Below are positions 35,379 through 44,526 of a DNA stretch of 64,000 nucleotides, piece after piece. This DNA comes from Sphingomonadales bacterium UBA2683 (GTDB taxonomy: Bacteria > Pseudomonadota > Alphaproteobacteria > Sphingomonadales > Sphingomonadaceae), in the NCBI GenBank assembly GCA_002354635.1, contig DELZ01000004.1:124001-188000 (forward strand), given 5' to 3'. How positions within the stretch are numbered: position 1 is the stretch's first letter; the number at the start of each line of letters is the position of its first letter. The position numbers and the translations under genes were made by a program. The notes below the pieces were generated by a model. That model was not told the DNA's origin, ran no database searches, and saw only the letters and a list, made by a program, of their open reading frames with translations.

Positions 35379-35858
35379 ATGAATCGTTTAGACTTTACCC
35401 CCTACCGCCGCTCAACCGTAGGATTTGATCGGCTGTTTGACCTCCTTGAAAATAACGCCCGCGGGCAGCAATCCGAGAATTACCCGCCGTTCAACATCGA
35501 ACGCAGCGGCGAAGATCATTATCGGATCACGCTTGCCGTCGCCGGTTTCAAGGATGATGAAATCGCAATTACCGCCCAGCAGAATTTGCTGCTCGTCGCC
35601 GGCAACAAGCAAGCCGAGGACAATGAAGGCAAGCAGTTCCTGCATATGGGTATCGCCAATCGCAACTTTGAACGGCGTTTTGAACTGGCCGACTTCGTTC
35701 GCGTAGAAAATGCGGCGCTGGCCGACGGCCTGCTGGTCATCGATCTGGTCCGCGAAATTCCGGAAGCGATGCGCCCGCAAACGATCGCCATCAACAAGGG
35801 CGACAATGTCACCAAGATCGCGGACAAGCGGAAAAAGAAAGAAGACAAGGCCGCATAG
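35379..35858 (+). CDS. Small heat-shock protein, Hsp20/IbpA family
   Basis: 159 aa with an alpha-crystallin domain (about 35-130): YPPFNIERSGEDHYRITLAV, GFKDDEIAITA and LVVAG-type strands, and a C-terminal lysine-rich tail (DKRKKKEDKAA) after the IAINKG segment that replaces the usual IxI motif. It is an ATP-independent holdase that binds unfolding proteins for DnaK/ClpB. Start supported by GAGGA at -8. Regulation is unusually readable: a sigma-32-type promoter and a ROSE-like thermometer precede it and a terminator follows. Confidence 0.94.
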   Translation: MNRLDFTPYRRSTVGFDRLFDLLENNARGQQSENYPPFNIERSGEDHYRITLAVAGFKDDEIAITAQQNLLLVAGNKQAEDNEGKQFLHMGIANRNFERRFELADFVRVENAALADGLLVIDLVREIPEAMRPQTIAINKGDNVTKIADKRKKKEDKAA

Positions 35859-35883
35859 GCCTGTCCTGAAACCGAAAACCGGA

Positions 35884-35914
35884 GGCAGCCAGAGCGATCT
35901 GGCTGCCTTTTTTT
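35884..35914 (+). terminator. Rho-independent terminator after hsp20
   Basis: GGCAGCCAGA (35884-35893), loop GCGA, TCTGGCTGCC (35898-35907), then a run of seven T. A perfect 10-bp stem located 26 bases after the hsp20 stop. Confidence 0.9.
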
Positions 35915-35961
35915 CAAAAAAAAAATGATATGGGGCAGCCGGATGAGGATCCGGCTGCCCC
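35915..35961 (-). terminator. Rho-independent terminator for the Crp/Fnr gene (leftward)
   Basis: GGGGCAGCCGGAT (35932-35944), loop GAGG, ATCCGGCTGCCCC (35949-35961): a perfect 13-bp stem. Read leftward it is followed after six bases by a long T run (the A tract at 35916-35925). It lies 62 bases beyond the stop of the leftward Crp/Fnr gene. Together with the adjacent rightward terminator it insulates the convergent pair. Confidence 0.8.
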
Positions 35962-36023
35962 TGACACCCGCATGGTGTCACTCTCGACGACATTTAGCCC
36001 GGGTCGCAAAAGGCCAAATGCCG

Positions 36024-36710
36024 TCAAGAATCTGCTTCGGCTATGTGGGACAGCATCGCATGATCCAATATCCGGACCTTCCCGCTTTCCACCGCCACGA
36101 TCTGGCCTTCCGACCAGGCCGACAGCTGCCGATTAATATGTTCACGCGACATTCCGGCAAAATTGCCAAGTTCGCTCTGGCTCAGGTCCAGCTTCAATCG
36201 CCCTTCGTCGGCGCCTGCCACAGAGAGTCTGAGTAAATAACGTGCCAGCCGGGGCCCCGAAGTATAAGCCCGATCGCCTTCGATCATGCTATTGGCCATC
36301 CGGATGCGCTTGGCCATAACTTTCAGCAGCCGAAGTGCCATATTCTTGTGCTTGCCCAGAATTTCCTCGAAAGCAGCGCGGGTTATCGACAGCGCAGAGG
36401 TCGGCTCGATAGCAGTCACACTGGCGGTCCGCTCGCCCCCGTCGAGCAACGCGATTTCGCCCAACACCTGCCCGGCTTCCGCATAATCGAGAACCACTTC
36501 ATTGCCATTGCTGGCGATCATGCTGGTGCGCGCATTGCCTGACAGTAAAATCAGCAGCGAGTTTCCAGGATCACCTTGCATGATCAGTTCATCCCCCTTT
36601 TGGTATTGCATGAAATGGCCACGCAATATCAAGTCAGCCAGTTCGGCTTCGTCACAATCTGCAAACAGGCTGTGCTCAGCCAATATATTTGCCAGTTCGT
36701 CAGCCTTCAC
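36024..36710 (-). CDS. Crp/Fnr family transcription regulator
   Basis: 228 aa: an N-terminal cyclic-nucleotide-binding beta-roll (about 10-125) with GQVLGEIALLDGGERTASVTA matching the phosphate-binding cassette, a dimerisation helix, and a C-terminal helix-turn-helix (about 165-200, LSQSELGNFAGMSREHINRQL). The conserved GE and R-T/S of the cassette suggest it can bind cAMP or a related nucleotide. No FNR-type N-terminal Cys cluster is present, so it is not an oxygen sensor of that kind. Targets are unknown. It is monocistronic with its own terminator. Confidence 0.92.
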   Translation of the reverse strand: MKADELANILAEHSLFADCDEAELADLILRGHFMQYQKGDELIMQGDPGNSLLILLSGNARTSMIASNGNEVVLDYAEAGQVLGEIALLDGGERTASVTAIEPTSALSITRAAFEEILGKHKNMALRLLKVMAKRIRMANSMIEGDRAYTSGPRLARYLLRLSVAGADEGRLKLDLSQSELGNFAGMSREHINRQLSAWSEGQIVAVESGKVRILDHAMLSHIAEADS

Positions 36711-36789
36711 TATGTCCGCTCCTCAACCCTGTTCGAAAGCAACCAGTACCTCCTCGATGCGGCATATCTGTGACCTTACGCACTTCTGG

Positions 36790-36801
36790 CAATATATATT
36801 G
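36790..36801. promoter_or_regulatory. 12-base perfect palindrome upstream of the Crp/Fnr gene
   Basis: CAATATATATTG is its own reverse complement and lies 80-91 bases upstream of the Crp/Fnr start, in the gap before pyrG. It could be an operator or simply AT-rich promoter sequence. It does not match the Crp (TGTGA-N6-TCACA) or FNR (TTGAT-N4-ATCAA) consensus. Confidence 0.25.
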
Positions 36802-36851
36802 GACAGATTCGACATATGCCCAATACTAGCAATTTAGACTGGTCTTGACGG

Positions 36852-38483
36852 TTAAACGAGGCGGCTTTGCTGCAAAGCGGCAGCGATAAACGAAGCAAAA
36901 AGCGGATGCGGATCAAAGGGTTTGCTTTTGAGCTCCGGATGGAACTGGACACCGACAAACCAGCTGTGATCCGGTCTTTCGACGGTTTCCGGCAATTCGC
37001 CATCCGGTGACATGCCAGAGAAAATGAGGCCGGTTTCTTCCAGCCGCTCCACATAGCCTTTGTTCACCTCGTAGCGATGGCGATGGCGTTCGCTGATTTC
37101 GCGGCCACCGTAAATCTCGGCGATTTTGGAACCCTGTTGCAACACGGCGTCATAGGCACCGAGTCGCATGGTGCCACCAAGATCACCCCCCGCTTCCCGT
37201 TTTTGCAGCCCCTCCTCGGTCATCCATTCGGTGATCAGGCCGACAACCGGCTCTTCGGTTTCGCCAAATTCGGTGGTCGACGCTGCCTCGATCCCGGCCA
37301 TGTTGCGGGCCGCCTCGATGCAGGCCATTTGCATGCCCAGGCAGATACCGAAAAACGGGATGTCATTTTCGCGGGCGAACTTGACCGATCCAATCTTGCC
37401 TTCACTGCCCCGTTCGCCGAAGCCGCCGGGGACCAGGATAGCGTGAAGCGGCTCGAGCTTCGTCGCAAGATCCTCTTCATTTTCGAACAACTCCGCATCC
37501 AGCCAACGGACCTGCACCTTCACCCGATTGGCTAGACCTCCGTGAAACAGCGCCTCCTGAAGTGATTTATAGGCATCCTGCAGTCCGACATATTTGCCGA
37601 CTACACCCACAATGACTTCGCCTTCGGGATGCTCGATCCGTTCCATGACATCATACCAGCGCGACAAGTCCGGCTCCGGCGCGTCTTTGATACCAAAGGC
37701 CCCCAGTACCACGTCATCCAGACCTTCCCGATGATATTGCAGCGGCACATTGTAGATATTGCTCGCATCCAGCGCCGGAATCACCGATTCCTTGCTGACA
37801 TTGCAGAATTGGGCGATCTTGGCGCGTTCGGTATCGGGCAGCGGATGCTCGCAGCGGCACAGCAGGATGTCCGGCTGGATACCCAGCGAAGTCAGTTCCC
37901 TGACGCTGTGCTGGGTCGGCTTGGTTTTCAGCTCGCCGGCGGCGGCGATATAGGGCACCAGAGTGACATGGACCGAAATGGCATTGTCCCGGCCCACCTT
38001 GTTGCGCAATTGCCGAATCGCCTCGATGAACGGCAGGCTTTCGATATCGCCAACCGTGCCGCCGATTTCGCAAAGAACGAAATCGATGCCATCAAGCTTG
38101 TCTTCGGCAAATTCCTGAATCGCGTCCGTGACATGCGGAATCACTTGCACAGTCGCACCGAGATAGTCGCCGCGACGCTCTTTTGTGATGATCGACTGAT
38201 AGATTCGGCCTGACGTGACATTATCGGATTGCAGCGACGGAACGCCGGTAAAGCGCTCATAATGGCCGAGATCAAGATCGGTCTCTGCCCCGTCATCGGT
38301 GACATAGACTTCGCCGTGCTGATAGGGCGACATCGTGCCCGGATCAACGTTGAGATAGGGGTCGAGTTTCCGGATCCGCACGGAATATCCGCGGGCCTGG
38401 AGCAGCGCACCGAGGCTTGCTGCCATCAGACCTTTGCCAAGAGAGGAAACCACACCGCCGGTAATGAAAATATATCGCGCCAT
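36852..38483 (-). CDS. pyrG: CTP synthase
   Basis: 543 aa. The N-terminal synthetase domain begins MARYIFITGGVVSSLGKGLM with the P-loop, followed by KLDPYLNVDPGTMSPYQHGEV. The C-terminal glutaminase domain has the nucleophile Cys near 381 (FFGICLGMQMA) and the His-Pro-Glu of GVQFHPELKSKPF. It aminates UTP to CTP using glutamine. It is downstream of secG on the same strand with a 177-base gap, a common pairing in alphaproteobacteria. Confidence 0.98.
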   Translation of the reverse strand: MARYIFITGGVVSSLGKGLMAASLGALLQARGYSVRIRKLDPYLNVDPGTMSPYQHGEVYVTDDGAETDLDLGHYERFTGVPSLQSDNVTSGRIYQSIITKERRGDYLGATVQVIPHVTDAIQEFAEDKLDGIDFVLCEIGGTVGDIESLPFIEAIRQLRNKVGRDNAISVHVTLVPYIAAAGELKTKPTQHSVRELTSLGIQPDILLCRCEHPLPDTERAKIAQFCNVSKESVIPALDASNIYNVPLQYHREGLDDVVLGAFGIKDAPEPDLSRWYDVMERIEHPEGEVIVGVVGKYVGLQDAYKSLQEALFHGGLANRVKVQVRWLDAELFENEEDLATKLEPLHAILVPGGFGERGSEGKIGSVKFARENDIPFFGICLGMQMACIEAARNMAGIEAASTTEFGETEEPVVGLITEWMTEEGLQKREAGGDLGGTMRLGAYDAVLQQGSKIAEIYGGREISERHRHRYEVNKGYVERLEETGLIFSGMSPDGELPETVERPDHSWFVGVQFHPELKSKPFDPHPLFASFIAAALQQSRLV

Positions 38484-38660
38484 GGGAGGAGAGGCTTAAG
38501 GCGTTATCACCACAAATGGCAATCCCACGAATCCGGAAAAGCGAAATAAATATTATTTTGACCTGCAATTCACCAGGGCCGGTGGCTCGTTCAACCGGCA
38601 CGCGTCTGCAAAGCCGTTAGATTGCAGCCACCAAATCCAGTTGATGCCTTGTGTAAGGGC

Positions 38661-39050
38661 CTATTGGTCCAGAGGAACGGAGTCAGTTGCCGGCGCAGGC
38701 TCTTCCGCCGCCGCCGCTGCAGCTGCCGCGAGCGGATCATCACCGACCAGCGGAACATCGTCAGCCGGTGCCGAAACAGGCGCGCTCGTATCGCGTTGCA
38801 GACTTTGGTCGATGGTTTCCACCTTGCCTTCCGCAGCGGCCATCACCGCCAGGGTGATCGACAATGCCACGAACAATACCGCCAACACGGATGTCGTCCG
38901 GGTCAGCAGATCCGCCGCACCGCGCGCGGACATCATGCCCGAAGGCGAACCGCCGACACCCAGCCCGCCGCCTTCGGATTTCTGCATCAAAATGACGCCC
39001 ACCAGCATGGCGGCAACTATGGCTTGTAGGACTGTGACAAAAAGAAACAT
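38661..39050 (-). CDS. secG: Preprotein translocase subunit SecG
   Basis: 129 aa. Two membrane helices (about 3-20 and 50-72) flank the conserved cytoplasmic loop MQKSEGGGLGVGGSPSG. The Ala-rich acidic tail with alternating A and E is longer than in E. coli SecG (110 aa), as in other alphaproteobacteria. It assists SecA-driven export through SecYE. It follows tpiA (198-base gap) and precedes pyrG. Confidence 0.95.
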   Translation of the reverse strand: MFLFVTVLQAIVAAMLVGVILMQKSEGGGLGVGGSPSGMMSARGAADLLTRTTSVLAVLFVALSITLAVMAAAEGKVETIDQSLQRDTSAPVSAPADDVPLVGDDPLAAAAAAAAEEPAPATDSVPLDQ

Positions 39051-39248
39051 GGAATTTCCGAACTAATATGACGAGCATGCGCTCCGGCGTGCAGCGCACA
39101 TAGCGATTGGCCGGTCCGAGTTCAAGCGATGAAAACAGCCATTACTGGATAACGACGAACGGGAGGACCGCAGAAATAGCCCGGATTCGCGTTTTCCCTC
39201 CAAATCAGGATAAGGTTGGCGCTTCGAAAAGTCTCGTCCTCCCGCAGA

Positions 39249-39995
39249 TCAGCGGGCAGCGGCTGCCTCGATAATCGGTCCGAACTTTGCTGCCGTCAAG
39301 CTGGCACCGCCAACCAGTCCACCGTCGACATTGGGAACCGCCAGCAATTCTGCTGCATTGCTGCCATTCATCGAACCGCCATACAGAATTCGCACATCGT
39401 CGCTCCCCTGTCCCATCAATTCTCCCAGCTTGGTCCGGATCGCAGCGTGCATTTCTGCTACATCACTGGTCTCGGGAACCCGGCCGGTACCGATTGCCCA
39501 AACCGGTTCATAGGCGATCGTCAGCCAGTCGGCACTGGCCCCTGCAGGAAAGGAACGCGAGAGTTGCACCGTGACGATTTCGATGGCCTGACCGGCATCG
39601 CGTTCCTCTTCGGTTTCACCCACACAGATGATGGCGCCCATGCCAGCCGCATGGACCGCCTCGGCCTTGGCCTTTACTTCGGCATCGCCTTCCTGCTGAT
39701 CGGCACGGCGCTCGCTGTGACCCAGAATAGAGTATGTGGCACCCGCCTCCTTGAGCATCGCCGCGGACAGGCAGCCGGTATGTGCGCCGCTTTCGGCAAA
39801 ATGGCAATCCTGCGCGCCGATAGCAAAGCCGGGATTGGCCTGAACAGCGGCGGCAATCAATGTGGCTGGCGGACAGATGCCGACATCAGCGCCATCATGA
39901 TTGGCTGCGATTGCCGCAATGGCCGCGATATCCGACAGTTGCGCGCGCAACCCGTTCATTTTCCAGTTGCCGACAATAAATTTTCGATTTGCCAT
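39249..39995 (-). CDS. tpiA: Triosephosphate isomerase
   Basis: 248 aa TIM barrel. The N-terminal substrate residues are in FIVGNWKMNG, the catalytic His in YSILGHSERR, the catalytic Glu in IAYEPVWAIGTG, and the phosphate-binding loop in ILYGGSMNGSNAAEL. It interconverts DHAP and GAP. It is divergent from ppiD with about 150 bases between the starts, which must hold both promoters. Confidence 0.98.
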   Translation of the reverse strand: MANRKFIVGNWKMNGLRAQLSDIAAIAAIAANHDGADVGICPPATLIAAAVQANPGFAIGAQDCHFAESGAHTGCLSAAMLKEAGATYSILGHSERRADQQEGDAEVKAKAEAVHAAGMGAIICVGETEEERDAGQAIEIVTVQLSRSFPAGASADWLTIAYEPVWAIGTGRVPETSDVAEMHAAIRTKLGELMGQGSDDVRILYGGSMNGSNAAELLAVPNVDGGLVGGASLTAAKFGPIIEAAAAR

Positions 39996-40148
39996 GATGC
40001 GCTGAGCCTTTTCTATTTTCCCAATCCTCTTCCGCTAACAAATATCCTTCCGCTTGCCAATTTCCTTCGGCAGTCTTTTGCTTGAACCGCAAAGCCAAGC
40101 CGCCTAAAGCAGGCGCAAATCCAACTCCCGTAATGGAACCTCTCTTTC

Positions 40149-42092
40149 ATGATCAGTTTTTTCCGCCGTATTTTTTCTTCAAAACTCGGGCTTTTCCTGA
40201 CGTTTTGCTTCATTGGACTGATTGCAGTTGCCTTTGCCACAGCCGATGTATCGAGCAGCGGCACGTTCGGCGGAGTCACCGGTTCCGGAACAGCCGCAAA
40301 AGTTGGCGACAGCAAACTGACCACGGCGGAACTCAACCAGTCGGTGAACAATGCCTTTCGCGGTGAACAGCGGGAAAACACCGGACTTGATCTCAAGACC
40401 TATATCAATGGCGGCGGTTTCGATGATGTCCTCGAACGGCTGATCAACAGCTTTGCCATCTCCGCCTTCGGCACCAAATATGGCATGGCAGCCGGCAAGC
40501 GGCTGGTGGATGGAGAAATCGCGAATATCGGCGCCTTTCAGGGTGCGGACGGACAGTTCAGCGAAGAAAACTTCCGGCGTGCCCTGCAGCAGCAGGGGAT
40601 AAACGAGACCCAGTTGCGCGACGATTTCACCCGCAACCTGCTTGCCGACCAGTTGTTGACGACCGCCGGATTCGGAGCCGCCGTGCCACAGAAGCTGGTC
40701 GTTCCCTATGCTTCGCTATTGCTTGAATCGCGCCAGGGACAGATTGCAACCATTCCTTCGGTCGCATTCATCGAAAATCAAAAGCCGGCAAAAGCTGCGG
40801 TCGAGGCGTTTTATGCCAAAAATGCATCGCGCTATACGATTCCCGAACGGCGGACGATCCGTTACGCGCTGTTCGAAAAATCCCGGTTCAACGACAAGAT
40901 CAAGCCGACCGAAAAGGAAATCACGGGTTATTACAATCTGAACAAGGCCCGCTATACGGCCAGCGAGACCCGCAACCTCAATCAGGTGATCGTCCCGACC
41001 GAAGCCGCAGCAAAGGCGCTGGCCGCAAAGATCAAGGGCGGCACTTCGCTTGCGCAAGCTGCGCAGTCGGTCGGACTGTCCGCTGCCGAAGTGGGCTCGG
41101 TCAGCAAGACCGACTTTGCCAATAGTGCATCGCAGGCAGTCGCCAATGCTGCCTTCTCCGTGCGTTCGGGCGACATCGCCGGCCCAGCGCAAAGCGCGCT
41201 CGGCTGGCACATCGTAATGGTGGAAGATATCAAGAAGATCCCTGCCCGTCCGCTGGAACAGGTCCGCCCCGAAATTGTCAACGAACTGACTCGCGACAAG
41301 ATCGAGGAAGCGATGGCGGAGTTGACGGTACGGCTGGAGGATGAATTTGCTGACGGTGCCACTTTGGCCGATATCGCCAAAGCGGAAAGCCTGAAAGTGG
41401 AGTCCACCCCGGCGCTGCTCGCCAATGGTCAAAATCCCAACGACCAGAATTATCGACCGATTCCGGAGATGGAAAGAATTTTGCCGATCGCCTTTGCGGT
41501 TGAAGCCGATTCCGAGCCCCAGATCGTAGAGATCATTCCCGGCCAGCAATATGCCGCGGTCGACGTGACCGACATCACCGAAGCCGCTCCGCCTCCGCTG
41601 GCGCAAATCGAGCAGCTGGTGACCCGGGACTATATGCTCGACCAGGGATCGAAAAAAGCCAAGGTCGTTGCCGACAAGATCGCCAAAGCGGTCAGCGGCG
41701 GTACGCCCTTGTCCAAAGCGATCGCCGAGGCCGGGGTAAAATTGCCCGGCATTCAGAAAATCTCGTCGACCCGCGCCGACCTTGCCCGGCAAAGCCAGCA
41801 GGGACAGGTGCCGCCGCCGCTCAGCCTGATGTTCAGCATGGCGCAGGGCACTGCAAAGTCCCTCGCCGCGCCGCGAGATCAGGGGTGGTTCGTGGTTGTG
41901 CTGGACAAACTCAACCGCGGGGACGCGTCCAAGCGGGAAGATCTGCTGACAGCCACCAAGGCCCAGTTCAAGCAGGTTTTCGGCAATGAATATACCGCCC
42001 AGTTCATCAACGCGATGAAGGCGGATGTTGGCGTGGAACGCAACGAGGATGCGCTTTCCGCCCTGAAGAATCAGCTCCTCGGCGGCAACTGA
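40149..42092 (+). CDS. ppiD: Periplasmic folding chaperone/peptidyl-prolyl isomerase PpiD
   Basis: 647 aa. An N-terminal membrane anchor (about 12-33, KLGLFLTFCFIGLIAVAFAT) is followed by a SurA-type N domain (about 45-235), then parvulin-like regions (about 265-370, RNLNQVIVPTEAAAKALAAK ... GPAQSALGWHIVMVEDI) and a C-terminal domain. PpiD sits at the periplasmic exit of SecYEG and helps newly exported proteins fold. trpE starts 7 bases after its stop, so transcription of trpE probably begins upstream of ppiD. Confidence 0.93.
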   Translation: MISFFRRIFSSKLGLFLTFCFIGLIAVAFATADVSSSGTFGGVTGSGTAAKVGDSKLTTAELNQSVNNAFRGEQRENTGLDLKTYINGGGFDDVLERLINSFAISAFGTKYGMAAGKRLVDGEIANIGAFQGADGQFSEENFRRALQQQGINETQLRDDFTRNLLADQLLTTAGFGAAVPQKLVVPYASLLLESRQGQIATIPSVAFIENQKPAKAAVEAFYAKNASRYTIPERRTIRYALFEKSRFNDKIKPTEKEITGYYNLNKARYTASETRNLNQVIVPTEAAAKALAAKIKGGTSLAQAAQSVGLSAAEVGSVSKTDFANSASQAVANAAFSVRSGDIAGPAQSALGWHIVMVEDIKKIPARPLEQVRPEIVNELTRDKIEEAMAELTVRLEDEFADGATLADIAKAESLKVESTPALLANGQNPNDQNYRPIPEMERILPIAFAVEADSEPQIVEIIPGQQYAAVDVTDITEAAPPPLAQIEQLVTRDYMLDQGSKKAKVVADKIAKAVSGGTPLSKAIAEAGVKLPGIQKISSTRADLARQSQQGQVPPPLSLMFSMAQGTAKSLAAPRDQGWFVVVLDKLNRGDASKREDLLTATKAQFKQVFGNEYTAQFINAMKADVGVERNEDALSALKNQLLGGN

Positions 42093-42099
42093 CCTGTTC

Positions 42100-43644
42100 A
42101 TGGCGGGCAGTTTCGGCATCGAAGCGGCGCGCGCAGCACTGGAAAGCGGCAAGCCGGCACTGATCTGGCGCCGCCAGGTTGCGGATACCGAAACGCCGGT
42201 GTCGGCTGCTCTTAAACTGATGGAAGAAGGTCGGGGCGATTTCCTGCTGGAATCGGTCGAGGGGGGAGAGACGCGCGGGCGGCACAGCCTCATCGGTCTG
42301 GCCCCCGATCTGGTATTCCGTGCTGACGGCAAACAAGCCGCGATCAACCGCAACTGGCTCCGGAATCGCGATACATTCAAGCTGGAGGACGGTGACAGCC
42401 TCGCCGCCCTGCGCAATCTGGTCAAGGCCTGCCAGATGGACGTGCCGGAAGAACTGCCCCGCGCGCTGGCCTGTCTGGTCGGCTATTTTGGCTATGAAAC
42501 AATTGGCCTCGTCGAAAAACTGCCGCGCGCCCCGCAATCCGAGCTCAACCTGCCCGACATGCTGTTTGTCCGTCCGACGGTGATCCTGATCTTCGACCGG
42601 CTGGCCGACGAACTGTTTCTGGTGGCTCCGCTATGGCCGGAGACCGATGGCGATGGCGAAGCCAAGATTGCCGCCGCAGAAGAACGACTGGACGAAGCGC
42701 AACGGGGTCTGTCCGCTGCTGTTTGTCCCGAGCCTGTCGACGGACCGTTGTCAGAAACTGCGGACTTGAAAAATCTCGGTGCGGACGGTCCGGAATTCAC
42801 TGCGCAACTCGCGCCCGAAAAATATGCCCGGATGGTGCTACGTGCCAAGGACTTTATCGAGGCAGGTGACATCTTCCAGGTGGTACTGGCGCAGCGCTTC
42901 ACCACGCCGTTCGTCCTGCCCCCGATCGAGCTGTATCGCGCCCTGCGCCGGGTCAACCCGTCGCCCTTCCTGTTCTTCCTCGACCTGCCCGGCTTCGCCC
43001 TGACCGGGTCCAGCCCGGAAATCCTCGTTCGCGCGCGCGATGGCGAGGTCACTATCCGCCCCATCGCCGGCACCCGCCCGCGCGGAGCCAATGCCGCCGA
43101 GGACAAGGCAAACAGGGAAAGCCTGCTCGCCGACCCCAAGGAACGCGCCGAGCATCTGATGCTGCTCGATCTCGGCCGCAACGACGTCGGCCGCGTCTCG
43201 ACCGCGCACAGCGTCGAGGTCACCGACAGCTACACGGTCGAATTTTACAGCCATGTCATGCATATCGTCTCCAATGTCGTCGGCCAGCTGGCCCCGGACA
43301 AGGACGCGCTCGACGCCCTGTTCGCCGGCTTCCCCGCCGGCACGGTCAGCGGCGCGCCCAAGGTGCGCGCCTGCCAGATCATCGCCGAACTCGAACCGGA
43401 AACCCGCGGCGCTTATGCCGGCGGCGTCGGCTATTTCTCTCCCGACGGCAGCATGGATAGCTGTATCGTCCTGAGGACCGGGATTGTGAAGGACGGCATG
43501 CTGCATGTGCAGGCAGGCGCCGGAATCGTCGCGGACAGCAATCCCGCCTATGAACAGGCGGAATGCGAAGCCAAGGCCGGCGCCTTGCTGGCAGCGGCAA
43601 AAGAGGCGGTGAAACGGGCACGGGATGTCGGGTTTGGTCAATAG
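42100..43644 (+). CDS. trpE: Anthranilate synthase component I
   Basis: 514 aa chorismate-utilising enzyme: VNPSPFLFFLDLPGFALTGS, PIAGTRPRGANAAEDKANRE, LLDLGRNDVGRVS and FPAGTVSGAPKVRACQII are all intact, and the C-terminal catalytic segment YAGGVGYFSPDGSMDSCIVL is complete. It makes anthranilate with ammonia from TrpG, whose gene is 2.5 kb downstream beyond three leftward genes. A decayed second copy of its 3' end lies at 44527-44698. No leader peptide or attenuator is possible because of the 7-base gap to ppiD. Confidence 0.97.
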   Translation: MAGSFGIEAARAALESGKPALIWRRQVADTETPVSAALKLMEEGRGDFLLESVEGGETRGRHSLIGLAPDLVFRADGKQAAINRNWLRNRDTFKLEDGDSLAALRNLVKACQMDVPEELPRALACLVGYFGYETIGLVEKLPRAPQSELNLPDMLFVRPTVILIFDRLADELFLVAPLWPETDGDGEAKIAAAEERLDEAQRGLSAAVCPEPVDGPLSETADLKNLGADGPEFTAQLAPEKYARMVLRAKDFIEAGDIFQVVLAQRFTTPFVLPPIELYRALRRVNPSPFLFFLDLPGFALTGSSPEILVRARDGEVTIRPIAGTRPRGANAAEDKANRESLLADPKERAEHLMLLDLGRNDVGRVSTAHSVEVTDSYTVEFYSHVMHIVSNVVGQLAPDKDALDALFAGFPAGTVSGAPKVRACQIIAELEPETRGAYAGGVGYFSPDGSMDSCIVLRTGIVKDGMLHVQAGAGIVADSNPAYEQAECEAKAGALLAAAKEAVKRARDVGFGQ

Positions 43645-43681
43645 TCCAAAAGTACCGCTGGCAATTGACCGTGGCAGGAAT

Positions 43682-43708
43682 GGTCAGATCGCTCGCGATC
43701 TCCTGACC
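43682..43708. terminator. Possible bidirectional hairpin between trpE and the methyltransferase gene
   Basis: GGTCAG (43682-43687) pairs with CTGACC (43703-43708), and inside it ATCGC pairs with GCGAT with a 3-base bulge. It lies in the 74-base convergent gap. The nearest rightward T tract is about 16 bases further, so this is a weak terminator candidate only. Confidence 0.35.
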
Positions 43709-43718
43709 GGATCGCAGT

Positions 43719-44438
43719 TCAGATTTTTCGGCGCAGAACGGGATTTGCTCCATCCTCGAACCCATATTCGGGATTGCCGGACAGAAATTCTTCTACCGCA
43801 GTCCGGCATCCGCCATAGTCGTGATAGTCATCGATCAGGATTACGCCGCCGGGGCTGAGCTTCCGAGCCACTTCCCGCAGACAATAGGCGACCGGATCGT
43901 ACCAGTCACAGTCGACATGCACGAAGGCGAGAGATTCGATCGGCACTGTTGGCAAGGTTTCCTCAAACAGACCTTGGTGCAGATGAACCCTGTTGATGCC
44001 AACGGGCAGGCCATGACGGGCAAAACTGTCCTTCACCTCGGAAAAAAGCTCGTCCCGATAGCCATAATATTGCTGTCCATCGATGCCACGCGATGCTCCG
44101 GATTTGATCTTTTCATAGCGGGATTTTGATTTCTGGTCGTCTTTTTCGGACGTCGGCTCCGGGATCATGCCGAACACGTCGAAGCCGTGAAAATTGCGAT
44201 CGCCGGCCTGACTGGCGATCAGAATCGCCGATCCGCCCAGCGCGACCCCGAATTCCGCGAAGTCTCCCGGAATATTTTGCACCGAGTCCAGCGCTTCTTC
44301 CATTCGGGCAAGCTTGGTGGGCGACAGATAGGTCAGCCCCTCATCGGTAACAGCCCGTGACAGCTCGGAAAGCTTGTGGCTGCTCAGGCGATTGCGGAGC
44401 CGGCGTGCGAGGGGGCGTATGGTGTCTGTTATCATCAT
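43719..44438 (-). CDS. TylF/MycF-like SAM-dependent methyltransferase
   Basis: 239 aa from the ATG at 44438 (a second ATG follows directly, and a TTG six codons upstream also opens the frame). The family text is clear: DFAEFGVALGGSAILIA near the SAM site, FHGFDVFGMIPEP, LAFVHVDCDWYDPVAYCL and the metal-binding-like IDDYHDYGGCRTAVEEFL. TylF/MycF relatives O-methylate sugars in macrolides or polysaccharides; the acceptor here is unknown. It interrupts the trpE-trpG neighbourhood and is flanked by trpE on one side and a trpE-tail remnant on the other, suggesting that it arrived by recombination. TTAACCAT (opposite strand at 44459-44466) lies just upstream. Confidence 0.85.
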   Translation of the reverse strand: MMITDTIRPLARRLRNRLSSHKLSELSRAVTDEGLTYLSPTKLARMEEALDSVQNIPGDFAEFGVALGGSAILIASQAGDRNFHGFDVFGMIPEPTSEKDDQKSKSRYEKIKSGASRGIDGQQYYGYRDELFSEVKDSFARHGLPVGINRVHLHQGLFEETLPTVPIESLAFVHVDCDWYDPVAYCLREVARKLSPGGVILIDDYHDYGGCRTAVEEFLSGNPEYGFEDGANPVLRRKI

Positions 44439-44526
44439 GCGCCAAGCTTGAACCAAATATGGTTAAAAAAGGATAAAGATGGTGGCCCGAGGGGAACTTT
44501 GCAGGTCTGATCGCTTGCTTGCAGAG

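Noticed and set aside
38484..38660. Possible tRNA-Leu next to secG, as in E. coli
   Set aside because: No cloverleaf could be formed; only a short GCCGGT/ACCGGC hairpin is present.
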